A DNA stretch of 8,795 nt from an uncultured Eubacteriales bacterium (GTDB lineage Bacteria; Bacillota; Clostridia; Oscillospirales; CAG-272), in assembly GCA_958352145.1 (NCBI GenBank), contig CATWNM010000051.1:1-8795 (forward strand). Direction: 5' to 3'. A program made the translations under genes and the position numbers. The notes below the pieces were generated by a model. It did no database searches, was not told the origin of the DNA, and was given only the letters and a program-made list of their open reading frames with translations. Positions 1 to 6,252 of this stretch are shown here, one piece after another. Within the stretch, counting starts at the first letter, position 1. Every line of letters starts with the position of its first letter.

Positions 1-393
1 CGCTTTTACGTTTACCCTATCCAAATCAATCCCGAGCACAGCGGCAATATTTTCCCGCATTTTACCGGTATACCCTGCAAGTTTCGGCTGCTGTGCGAGA
101 ATGGTTGCATCGACATTCACAACGCCGTATCCGCGCTCGGCAAGCATCGTGCGGACATGGCCAAGCAAAACCAGACTGTCAGCGCCCAAATACCGAGCGT
201 CTGTATCCGGAAAATGCCGTCCGATGTCGCCAAGCGCCGCTGCGCCGAGCAGCGCATCCATAACCGCATGCAGCAGTACATCCGCATCCGAATGCCCGAG
301 CAGCCCAAGGCGATATGGAATCTCAACGCCGCCGAGAATCAGGCGGCGCTCCGGAACCAGCCGATGCACATCATAGCCCTGTCCGATCCGCAT
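1..393 (-). CDS. ispF: 2-C-methyl-D-erythritol 2,4-cyclodiphosphate synthase (IspF), C-terminus cut by window edge
   Basis: IspF converts 4-diphosphocytidyl-2-C-methyl-D-erythritol 2-phosphate to the 2,4-cyclodiphosphate with release of CMP, the fifth step of the cytosolic MEP isoprenoid pathway. The first 131 residues are visible; the family is usually near 160, so roughly 25-30 residues lie beyond position 1. The protein opens MRIGQGYDVHRL, giving the metal ligands Asp8 and His10. The GHSDADVLLHA block follows, with His34 and the third metal ligand His42. The start ATG (391-393) is preceded by a GGGAGG ribosome binding site six bases away, inside the end of ispD. It overlaps ispD by 23 bp, so the two are probably translationally coupled. 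The truncation comes only from the window boundary; the frame is open to base 1. Identity is very secure from the motifs. Confidence 0.96.
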   Translation of the reverse strand, partial: MRIGQGYDVHRLVPERRLILGGVEIPYRLGLLGHSDADVLLHAVMDALLGAAALGDIGRHFPDTDARYLGADSLVLLGHVRTMLAERGYGVVNVDATILAQQPKLAGYTGKMRENIAAVLGIDLDRVNVKA

Positions 394-1141
394 ACCCCGC
401 CTCCCTCTCCATAAGGATGGATTCCGCCCGCTGCAAATCCTCTGGATACGTAATTTTGAAATTTATGCCTGTGCATTCGGCGATGCGCACTGGAATTCCG
501 ATGCGTTCCACCAGTGCGGAATCATCGGTCGCTTCAAAATTTTCCGTCAAAGCCGTATAGACCGCCGCACGGTAGATCTCATCCCGAAAAACCTGCGGCG
601 TCTGCGCCAGCCAAATCTTTTCGCGCTCGAGCGTCTGATCTATAAATACGCTTTCGGCATACTTTACGGTATCGGTCGCGCGGCAGGCCGCAATTGCAGC
701 GCCGTGCGCAAACGCAGTCAGCACAACCGTTTTGATCTCTTCCGGTGTAACGAGAGCCCGAGCACCGTCATGCAGCGCGACATAGTCTGCCGCATCGCTG
801 ATCGCATCAAAGCCGAGTTTTGCCGACTGTTGACGCGTTTTACCGCCCGCCACCGTCCTTGCCAGCTTGGAAATGCCATACTGGGCGCACATTTCCGCAT
901 AGCGGCCGGTCTCGCCGCCGCGCGCGACAAGAACAATCTCATCGACATATTCACACCGCTCAAACGCAAGAAGCGTATGCGCAATCAGCGGCTTTCCGCA
1001 AAGCAGCCGCATCTGTTTCGGCTCGCCCGGCCCCATCCGCGCACCGCTGCCGCCGGCCAGGATCACAGCGCTCACAAACGCTCTCTTCTTGCCCAAAACC
1101 GAAAACACAGCGTCCTTTATTTTTTCATACTTCCCGTTCAT
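371..1141 (-). CDS. ispD: 2-C-methyl-D-erythritol 4-phosphate cytidylyltransferase (IspD)
   Basis: IspD joins CTP and 2-C-methyl-D-erythritol 4-phosphate, releasing pyrophosphate, in the third step of the MEP pathway. The 256-residue product carries the nucleotidyltransferase signature LAGGSGARMG (28-37) with PKQ (41-43), then a GGKTRQQSAKLGF block (99-111), HDGAR (124-128), TDTVK (156-160), a TPQVF block (181-185) and C-terminal FKITYPEDL (228-236). All are family landmarks. Family members are usually about 230 residues; here some 24 extra residues, including a KKR run, precede the first beta strand. The upstream start is preferred because TAGGAG lies about six bases before the ATG, and that TAG is also the stop codon of the preceding gene. 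HDGARA replaces the more usual HDAARP, a change at non-catalytic positions. It lies eight bases after the small upstream gene and overlaps ispF, consistent with one operon. Confidence 0.96.
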   Translation of the reverse strand: MNGKYEKIKDAVFSVLGKKRAFVSAVILAGGSGARMGPGEPKQMRLLCGKPLIAHTLLAFERCEYVDEIVLVARGGETGRYAEMCAQYGISKLARTVAGGKTRQQSAKLGFDAISDAADYVALHDGARALVTPEEIKTVVLTAFAHGAAIAACRATDTVKYAESVFIDQTLEREKIWLAQTPQVFRDEIYRAAVYTALTENFEATDDSALVERIGIPVRIAECTGINFKITYPEDLQRAESILMEREAGYADRTGL

Positions 1142-1149
1142 GCAAGCTC

Positions 1150-1479
1150 CTAACGATAATATACATAATAAATCACAATTGTGCGCATCTGCCCGTTCCG
1201 CTCCAAATCAGGCGCGGTTATGACCGCGCCGTCCTTGGACAAAAGTTCGGCGATCTGCGCCTGCGCGATTTTTGCGCGCAGAAGGACGTCCGAAGACGCA
1301 AACACCAAAAGCTCATCCGCCCGAATCGAGACGCTTCCGCCCTTGCCGATGATTTCTTCCACGCCGTCGATCTTTTCTCCCACATACCGGATCCGCTTAT
1401 CGGAAATCAACGCCGCCATACGCTGTTTATACGCGAGAGATTCGGTGTTCTTTTTTGAAAACCGTGAAAAAAGAGACAT
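1150..1479 (-). CDS. Uncharacterised 109-residue protein between gpsA and ispD
   Basis: I do not recognise a characterised function. The product is small and soluble: no signal peptide and no membrane segment. The N-terminus is basic (SLFSRFSKKN) and probably helical. From about residue 30 the pattern alternates hydrophobic and polar residues (RIRYVG, SVSIRADELLVFAS, DGAVITAP) and it ends MRTIVIYYVYYR, which suggests an antiparallel beta barrel or sheet. A PH-like fold is conceivable but is only my inference. That it is a real gene is supported by its position in the operon: its ATG overlaps the gpsA stop (TAATG), an AAAGGGGAA ribosome binding site sits eight bases upstream inside gpsA, and its TAG stop forms part of the ispD ribosome binding site. 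Because it is translated between gpsA and ispD, it is probably made whenever they are. The resemblance to small clostridial proteins is from memory and unverified. Confidence 0.82.
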   Translation of the reverse strand: MSLFSRFSKKNTESLAYKQRMAALISDKRIRYVGEKIDGVEEIIGKGGSVSIRADELLVFASSDVLLRAKIAQAQIAELLSKDGAVITAPDLERNGQMRTIVIYYVYYR

Positions 1480-2435
1480 TATAAAAATTCCCCTTTCAAG
1501 CTGCGCTGAAAGAGCGCTTCCAGCGCCCGCTGCGGCTTTGCATGCGTATACAGCACAGCGTACACCGCCTCGCAGATCGGCAGATCCACGCCGTATTCCT
1601 GGCCGAGTTTTATCATGGCACGGACTGTATAATATCCCTCGGCGAGATCGCTGTACGCCTCACCCCGGACAAAAGACTCCCCAAATTGCCGGTTATGGCT
1701 GTAAGGAGAAAACACCGTCGCTTCATAATCGCCGAGGTGGCACAATCCGTAAGCCGAAAGCTCATTCCCACCCATAGCGCAGATGAGGCGCGCCACTTCT
1801 CGTGCGCCGCGCGACATCAGTGCGCCTTTCAGCGACGAAAGCCCCAGCCCGTCCAGCATACCGGCTGCAATGCCGATTACATTTTTTGCCGCCGCGCCGA
1901 TCTCGTTGCCGATCAGATCGCCGCCATAATAAAAGCGGATCAGACGGCTGGAAAATGCTTCGACAAGCCTTTGCTTAAACGCTTCGTCCAGAGAATCGAT
2001 CACCATGCAGTTCGGTATACCCCGCACAAATTCCTGCACATGTCCAGGTCCGAGCCAAACCGCCGCCGGCGCTTTTGGAAGTTCTGAAGCAACGACCTCG
2101 CTGAGCCGCATGCCGGTTTCTATCTCAATCCCCTTCATACAGAGAATGAGCGGTTTTGTGTCAAGTCCCGCTCTCCGAAGTTCCCCGCAAAGCGCCCGAA
2201 GCCCCTGAGAGCCAATGGAAATCCCGATCAATTCTGCATCGCAAAGGCAGGACAGATCGGTTACAAGCCGGATACGATCGCCCAGCGCAACAAGTCCGTT
2301 TGTGCGTTTGGCGAGCAGCTGCGCCATATGCAGAGAATCCGCCTTTCCGTAAAGCGTCACTTCATGGCCGATATTATCCAGATACCACGCGATAAACGTC
2401 CCCCATCTGCCGCTTCCTATGACTGCAATCTTCAT
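1479..2435 (-). CDS. gpsA: NAD(P)-dependent glycerol-3-phosphate dehydrogenase, divergent GpsA
   Basis: Predicted to interconvert dihydroxyacetone phosphate and sn-glycerol 3-phosphate in the cytosol, supplying the phospholipid backbone. At 318 residues it has near-normal length. The Rossmann motif GSGRWG is at 7-12. Catalytic positions can be matched to the family: Lys101 (MKGIE), Lys184-Asn185 (AAAKNVIGIAAG), Asp236 and Thr240 (HLGDYEAT), and Asn248-Arg249 (SPYSHNR). It is divergent elsewhere: the usual SGPS-x-A-E-E loop reads LGPGHVQEF (128-136), and the nucleotide loop lacks the common GAGxWGTALA wording. The start has an AGGAG site six bases upstream, 24 bp after the ttcA-like gene. The 3' end shares one base with the next start. 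A second, more typical gpsA elsewhere in the genome is possible. A related dehydrogenase with another substrate cannot be excluded, but the complete catalytic set argues for genuine G3P dehydrogenase activity. Confidence 0.88.
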   Translation of the reverse strand: MKIAVIGSGRWGTFIAWYLDNIGHEVTLYGKADSLHMAQLLAKRTNGLVALGDRIRLVTDLSCLCDAELIGISIGSQGLRALCGELRRAGLDTKPLILCMKGIEIETGMRLSEVVASELPKAPAAVWLGPGHVQEFVRGIPNCMVIDSLDEAFKQRLVEAFSSRLIRFYYGGDLIGNEIGAAAKNVIGIAAGMLDGLGLSSLKGALMSRGAREVARLICAMGGNELSAYGLCHLGDYEATVFSPYSHNRQFGESFVRGEAYSDLAEGYYTVRAMIKLGQEYGVDLPICEAVYAVLYTHAKPQRALEALFQRSLKGEFL

Positions 2436-2459
2436 ATGCTTCTCCTAAAAATACCCGCT

Positions 2460-3203
2460 TCAATCTTCGGCCGGAAGTCGGCCCGTCTCCGTAAAGCCAT
2501 CTACATGGCCGCGCTGCATCGCACCGAAAATGCGGTGCCGCAGCCCTTTGTTCTCCCGCTCCAAGCAGCGCAGGAGATTTTTCATCGTTTCACGCTCCGT
2601 ATTGCCGTTGGCCGGACATAAACTCTTCGTTACAGGAAGCGCCGCTTTCCCCGCAAAATAGCGGATCGTTTTTTCCGGCACATAGATCATCGGGCGAATC
2701 AGATAAAGCTGCGTGTTCGATAAATATGTAACCGGAGAAAAGCAGCCGATCCTTCCTTCGTAAAACAGATTGAGCATAAAAGTTTCAACCGCATCGTCGA
2801 AATGATGGCCGAGCGCAACGCGCGTGCAGCCAAGCTCACGCGCAGCGCCGTGCAGCGCGCCGCGCCGCATCTTCGCGCAAAGCGAGCAGGGATTGGTTTC
2901 TTTCCGAATATCAAATACCACTTTTCCGATCTCGGTAGGCACGACTTTGTACGGCACATCCAAGGCATGGCAAAACGCTTCGATTCCCGAATAATCCGCA
3001 CCCGCAAAGCCCAGATCCACCGTAACCGCGCACAGCGTATAGTCCGCCGGATAAAACCGGCGCAGTTCGGTGAGCGCGGCAAGCAGCGTCAGCGAATCCT
3101 TTCCCGCAGATACTCCGACGCAGATCCGGTCGCCCGCATGAATCATATCATAATCCTCCGCCGCACGGCGGACATAGCTAAGTATTCTCTGTATTTCTTT
3201 CAT
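2460..3203 (-). CDS. TtcA-like tRNA 2-thiolation protein (PP-loop ATPase)
   Basis: A PP-loop ATPase of the TtcA/TilS superfamily, most similar to TtcA, which uses ATP and an Fe-S cluster to put sulfur on C32 of tRNA. Counting from the chosen start (247 residues), the PP-loop reads SAGKDS (32-37), with Ala in place of the commoner Gly. The CSLC pair gives Cys106 and Cys109, followed by RRGALHGAA. GHHFDDAVETFMLNL (132-146) is the family block. Cys196 in LCPANGN matches the third cluster cysteine. An in-frame ATG nine codons upstream (3230) would give 256 residues. I prefer 3203 because MKEIQRILSYV resembles the family N-terminus and a weak GGGAC lies just upstream; neither start has a strong site. 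It is first in the leftward cluster. Which tRNA position it modifies is not visible, so I leave the symbol empty. Confidence 0.88.
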   Translation of the reverse strand: MKEIQRILSYVRRAAEDYDMIHAGDRICVGVSAGKDSLTLLAALTELRRFYPADYTLCAVTVDLGFAGADYSGIEAFCHALDVPYKVVPTEIGKVVFDIRKETNPCSLCAKMRRGALHGAARELGCTRVALGHHFDDAVETFMLNLFYEGRIGCFSPVTYLSNTQLYLIRPMIYVPEKTIRYFAGKAALPVTKSLCPANGNTERETMKNLLRCLERENKGLRHRIFGAMQRGHVDGFTETGRLPAED

Positions 3204-3270
3204 ACCGTCCCGTTTACCGGCCTTTCGCATATACTGCTTACGAAGCTATATTTTATAAAGAGGTGTTTTT
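3204..3270. promoter_or_regulatory. Divergent promoter region between ttcA-like gene and amidase
   Basis: Only 67 bp separate the two divergent starts, so both promoters must lie here or reach into the neighbouring genes. Rightward, TTCGCA (3224-3229) and TATATT (3247-3252) are 17 bp apart, giving a plausible pair for the amidase with a very short leader; the amidase ribosome binding site AGAGGTG (3260-3265, approximately) sits five bases before its ATG. Leftward, TAAAAT on the minus strand (3250-3255) with TAGCCA (3272-3277) is a weaker candidate, and its -35 would lie in amidase codons. The two -10 elements overlap, so the promoters may compete. These are consensus matches by eye only. Confidence 0.4.
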
Positions 3271-3837
3271 ATGGCTATAAAAATCTATATCGATCAGGGG
3301 CACAATCCCCAAAATCCCAACGCCGGCGCCGAAGGGAACGGTCTGCGTGAACAGGATCTTACATACAAGATCGGCGTAGAACTCGCTGCGCTGATCAACG
3401 CAAATCCAAATCTTGAAGCGCGTCTCTCCCGCCCAACGCCCGAAACCACGCTTGGAACCAGCAACGCCACCAGCCTTTCCGCGCGCGTCCAAGACGCCAA
3501 TTCCTGGGGCGCGAACTATTTCATCAGCCTGCACACAAACGCATCGAGCGCGCCGAGCGCCTCCGGTACAGAAGCCTATGTTTACGCGCTGGACTCCTCA
3601 GCAGGAGAACTGGCGACAGATATCGTGCAAAGTTTATCCGACGCGACCGGCCTGCGCAACCGCGGCGTATTCGCAAGACCAAGCCTGTACGTACTGCGGC
3701 GCACCGCGATGCCGGCCGTACTCGTAGAAATGGGCTTTATCACAAACCCGGGCGACGCTGCCCTCATGAACGAAAATCCGCAGTTGTTTGCCAGAGGCAT
3801 CTACAATGGGATCCTGCGCTATCTCAATTTAGCTTAA
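3271..3837 (+). CDS. N-acetylmuramoyl-L-alanine amidase, Amidase_3 catalytic domain only
   Basis: Zinc amidase that cuts the bond between N-acetylmuramic acid and L-alanine in peptidoglycan. The whole 188-residue product is one Amidase_3 domain. Zinc ligands are His11 (IDQGHN), Glu27 (GNGLREQD) and His88 (SLHTNA); the catalytic Glu153 sits in PAVLVEMGFITN. The protein begins directly at the first beta strand (MAIKIYIDQGHN), so there is no signal peptide, and there is no SPOR, SH3 or other wall-binding repeat. Comparable signal-less amidases are the sporulation mother-cell lysis enzyme CwlC and phage endolysins, and either role could apply. No holin or other phage gene is nearby, which slightly favours a host role. 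The AGAGGTG ribosome binding site supports the start. It converges on ligA, with the two stop regions overlapping by 9 bp. Confidence 0.94.
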   Translation: MAIKIYIDQGHNPQNPNAGAEGNGLREQDLTYKIGVELAALINANPNLEARLSRPTPETTLGTSNATSLSARVQDANSWGANYFISLHTNASSAPSASGTEAYVYALDSSAGELATDIVQSLSDATGLRNRGVFARPSLYVLRRTAMPAVLVEMGFITNPGDAALMNENPQLFARGIYNGILRYLNLA

Positions 3838-5817
3838 CAGCGCAAGAAGTCCTTGCTCGTCGAGTACCGGAATGCCGAGCGCGTTCGCTTTTTCCAGCTT
3901 CGATCCGGCTTCCGTTCCGGCGACCACATAAGAAGTTTTTTTGGATACGCTTGTGCTGACCTTGCCGCCGTTTTGGGCGATCAGCGCCGCGGCTTCCTCG
4001 CGCTTCATCGTCGGCAGCGTGCCGGTCAGCACAAACGTCATCCCGGCAAGTTTTTCGCCGCGCGGAGAAAAAACGCGCTCAGTCAGCACGCCGGCCGCTT
4101 TCAGTTCATCGGCAAAGACGCGGCTCTGCGGCCTCGCAAAGTATTCCACCACGCTCTTTGCGGTGATCTCCCCAATATCTTCAATTTCACAAAGCTCCTC
4201 GACGGTTGCTGCAAAGCAATTGTCGAGGGTTTTGTATTTTCCTGCGATTGCGGCGGCGGCCACCTCGCCGACCTGCCGAATGCCAAGAGCAAAAATCAAG
4301 CGCTCTAAGCCCGCGCGCTTTGAGCGGTCGATCGCCTCGACAAGATTTTGCGCGGACTTTTCGCCCATGCGCTCCAAATCTTCCAAATCCTCCACGCGAA
4401 GAGAATAGAGATCGGAGGCGTCGTGTATCCGTCCGTTTTTCAGCAGCAGATCGATAATCTGTGGCCCCAGTCCGTCGATGTTCATCGCGCCCTTGGAAGC
4501 AAAATGCAAAATGGCGCGTGCGCGCTTGGCCGGGCACAATTCGTTCGGACAGCGAACCGCGGCCATATCCACATCCCGCGTCACCGCGCTGCCGCACGCC
4601 GGACAAAAGCGCGGCATTTCAAACGGCTTCTCCTTTCCTGTGCGCTTTTCCGGAATACTCGAAACAATTTCGGGAATGATGTCCCCCGCTTTCTGCACAA
4701 CGACCGTGTCTCCGATGCGGATATCCCGCTCCCGGATAATGTCCAAATTATGCAGTGTCGCACGGGAAACGGTGGAACCGGCGAGGCGAACGGGTTCGAG
4801 AACCGCGTTCGGCGTGAGAACGCCCGTCCGGCCGACCTGCACCGTAATATCCAGCAATTTCGTCTGTTTTTGTTCAGGCGGATATTTGTATGCGACCGCC
4901 CATTTCGGCGTAACTGCCCCTTCGCCCACGAGGGCGCGCGTATTTATGGAATCAATTTTCACCACGGCGCCGTCGATATCGAACGCAAGCGCGTCTCGAA
5001 GCGCGCCAAGCACCTCGATCTGCGCCCGGACCGCATCATAGCCGCGCGTCCGTATGCGGTGCGGCAAAACCGGAAAACCGAGTTGTTCAAGCCGGTCGAG
5101 CATTTCAAAATGGCTGTCCGGATTTTCTCGGTCCAAATACAGATCGCCCCACTGCAAATTAAATATGAAAATATCCAGTCCGCGCTCCGCCGCAATTTTG
5201 GAATCCAGCTGCCGAAGCGAACCGGCCGCGGCGTTGCGCGGATTGGCAAAAGGAGGCTGCCCTGCGCGAAGACGAGCCTCGTTCTGCGCATAAAAGCGTT
5301 CCCGCGGCATGTACACTTCGCCGCGCACACAGAAACTCAGCGGTTCGGAAAGCCGCAGCGGAATCGATTGGATCGTACGAAGATTGCCAGAAACGTCCTC
5401 GCCGACAAAACCGTTTCCCCGCGTCGCGCCAAAAGAAAACGCGCCGTTTTCATATGTCAGAGCGACCGAAAGACCGTCGATCTTCGGCTCTACGGAATAC
5501 AGCGCATCCGGCGCGGACACTTCCACGCGCGCAAGAAACTCATCAAGCTCCTCAAAAGAAAAAACATCCGCAAGACTGCCCATCTGAACCCGATGCGTTA
5601 CTTTGACAAATTTGTCGAGCACCTGTCCGCCGACGCGCCTCGTCGGAGAATTAGCATCGTCAAACTGCGGATATGCCGCTTCCAATTCTTGTAGCTTTCG
5701 AAACAGCGCGTCATATTCAAAATCCGAAATTTCGGACGTATCATAAACATAATACATGCGGGAATAGTGCTCGATCTGCTTTCGCAGAGTCTCGATTTCT
5801 TTTCTGATCGCTTCCAT
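3829..5817 (-). CDS. ligA: NAD-dependent DNA ligase LigA
   Basis: Seals nicks during replication and repair, using NAD+ as the adenylate donor. The 662 residues are full length. Domains in order: Ia/N-terminal NAD-binding segment (YYVYDTSEISDFEYD, 22-36); adenylation domain with the AMP-accepting Lys112 in EPKIDG, RGE at 165-167, DGAVVK (282-287) and AYKYPPE (309-315); OB fold with VGRTGVLTP (328-336) and QKAGDIIPE (375-383); a four-cysteine zinc finger (Cys405, 408, 423, 428); helix-hairpin-helix repeats (about 440-575); and a BRCT domain (about 587-662) with the typical LTGTLP block. The start has GGAGG eleven bases upstream, slightly long spacing, and no better ATG exists before residue 21. 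A near-consensus promoter lies at 5859-5887. Nothing suggests damage or transfer. Confidence 0.98.
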   Translation of the reverse strand: MEAIRKEIETLRKQIEHYSRMYYVYDTSEISDFEYDALFRKLQELEAAYPQFDDANSPTRRVGGQVLDKFVKVTHRVQMGSLADVFSFEELDEFLARVEVSAPDALYSVEPKIDGLSVALTYENGAFSFGATRGNGFVGEDVSGNLRTIQSIPLRLSEPLSFCVRGEVYMPRERFYAQNEARLRAGQPPFANPRNAAAGSLRQLDSKIAAERGLDIFIFNLQWGDLYLDRENPDSHFEMLDRLEQLGFPVLPHRIRTRGYDAVRAQIEVLGALRDALAFDIDGAVVKIDSINTRALVGEGAVTPKWAVAYKYPPEQKQTKLLDITVQVGRTGVLTPNAVLEPVRLAGSTVSRATLHNLDIIRERDIRIGDTVVVQKAGDIIPEIVSSIPEKRTGKEKPFEMPRFCPACGSAVTRDVDMAAVRCPNELCPAKRARAILHFASKGAMNIDGLGPQIIDLLLKNGRIHDASDLYSLRVEDLEDLERMGEKSAQNLVEAIDRSKRAGLERLIFALGIRQVGEVAAAAIAGKYKTLDNCFAATVEELCEIEDIGEITAKSVVEYFARPQSRVFADELKAAGVLTERVFSPRGEKLAGMTFVLTGTLPTMKREEAAALIAQNGGKVSTSVSKKTSYVVAGTEAGSKLEKANALGIPVLDEQGLLALLS

Positions 5818-5858
5818 AAAGCGCAGCGCCTCCGCAACTTTGTATTCACTAACGTATT

Positions 5859-5887
5859 ATTGTACCAATTTTTGCAGCAAAAGTCAA
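5859..5887 (-). promoter_or_regulatory. Sigma-A-type promoter for ligA
   Basis: Read on the minus strand, TTGACT (5882-5887) and TACAAT (5859-5864) each match the consensus at five of six bases and are separated by exactly 17 bp. The predicted start is near 5852, giving a leader of about 35 bases that contains GCGGAGG (GGAGG at 5829-5833). No other gene precedes ligA on this strand within the intergenic region, so ligA is probably the first gene of its unit. Confidence 0.78.
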
Positions 5888-5911
5888 TTCATATAAAATT
5901 TTTCTCTTCTC

Positions 5912-5940
5912 TTTTCTTTTGCAAAACTTTGTGCTATAAT
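5912..5940 (+). promoter_or_regulatory. Extended -10 promoter for the DUF3006-plsY-methyltransferase operon
   Basis: TGCTATAAT at 5932-5940 is a perfect -10 hexamer with the TGn extension. The matching -35 is poor (TTTTCT at 5912-5917, 17 bp spacing), as is common for extended -10 promoters. Transcription would start near 5947 and produce a leader of roughly 55 bases. A pyrimidine-only run (5899-5920) lies just upstream, between this promoter and the divergent ligA promoter. Confidence 0.7.
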
Positions 5941-5947
5941 AGCCGCA

Positions 5948-5996
5948 GAATTCCGCTGCGCCGGCGGCCTTGCCGACGCAGATGCAAAATTCGGAG
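5948..5996 (+). promoter_or_regulatory. 5' leader hairpin ahead of the DUF3006-plsY operon
   Basis: The short leader folds around CTGCG (5956-5960) paired with CGCAG (5977-5981) and CGGC (5962-5965) paired with GCCG (5972-5975), with one C-A mismatch and a six-base loop. Outside this stem two alternative pairings are possible: GAATT (5948-5952) with AATTC (5988-5992), or TTCCG (5951-5955) with CGGAG (5992-5996). The second would cover the GGAG ribosome binding site of the first gene. There is no T-run after the stem, so it is not an intrinsic terminator. It matches no riboswitch class I recognise; a regulatory role is inference. Confidence 0.4.
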
Positions 5997-6002
5997 CGTA
6001 TC

Positions 6003-6245
6003 ATGTGTGAAGCAGACAAAGAACTGAGAATAGACCGTATTGAAAGCGGCATCGCCGTCGCCTATTCGGATACGGGGCAGGAATACCGCTTCCCCAAAAC
6101 GCCGGAAACCCTGTGTGAAGGCGACATTGTCCGAGCGGTGTTGACCGCCTGCGGTCAGGTAATCGCCGTGGAAATTCTCACCGAAAAAACCGCACAGGTT
6201 AAAAAAGAAATGCGTGCCCGCCTGCATAAACTTTTCAAAAAATGA
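6003..6245 (+). CDS. Small DUF3006-like protein
   Basis: An 80-residue acidic-to-basic protein of unknown function. It has the layout I associate with DUF3006: an opening IDRIESGIAVAYSDTG segment, a PKTPE stretch, EGDIVRAVL in the centre and a charged helical tail ending RLHKLFKK. No signal peptide or membrane segment is present, and the central part looks like a small beta barrel. The ATG at 6003 is chosen because GGAG lies exactly six bases upstream (5993-5996) and because it brings the protein close to the family's usual length. A TTG at 5970 is in frame but sits in the leader hairpin. It is the first gene after the extended -10 promoter and ends eight bases before the plsY start, so it is probably cotranscribed with plsY. 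Family assignment is from pattern memory; the biochemical role is unknown. Confidence 0.85.
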   Translation: MCEADKELRIDRIESGIAVAYSDTGQEYRFPKTPETLCEGDIVRAVLTACGQVIAVEILTEKTAQVKKEMRARLHKLFKK

Positions 6246-6252
6246 GGCTGTT

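Noticed and set aside
4348..5694. A 448-codon open frame on the plus strand, antisense to ligA
   Set aside because: It lies wholly opposite ligA, whose zinc finger, adenylation and BRCT motifs are intact. Its translation is rich in Arg, His and Pro with no domain pattern, as expected from codon bias in a GC-richer gene.
5919..5940. TTGCAA as a -35 element for the promoter at 5935-5940
   Set aside because: The spacing to TATAAT is only 10 bp, too short for sigma-A; the extended -10 explains the promoter better.
5970..6002. TTG start giving an 11-residue longer DUF3006-like protein
   Set aside because: It falls in the loop of the leader hairpin and lacks a ribosome binding site; the ATG at 6003 has GGAG at ideal spacing.
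6214..6252. Earlier in-frame ATG for plsY, adding 13 residues
   Set aside because: It lies inside the upstream gene without a ribosome binding site, while the ATG at 6253 has GAGG five bases before it.
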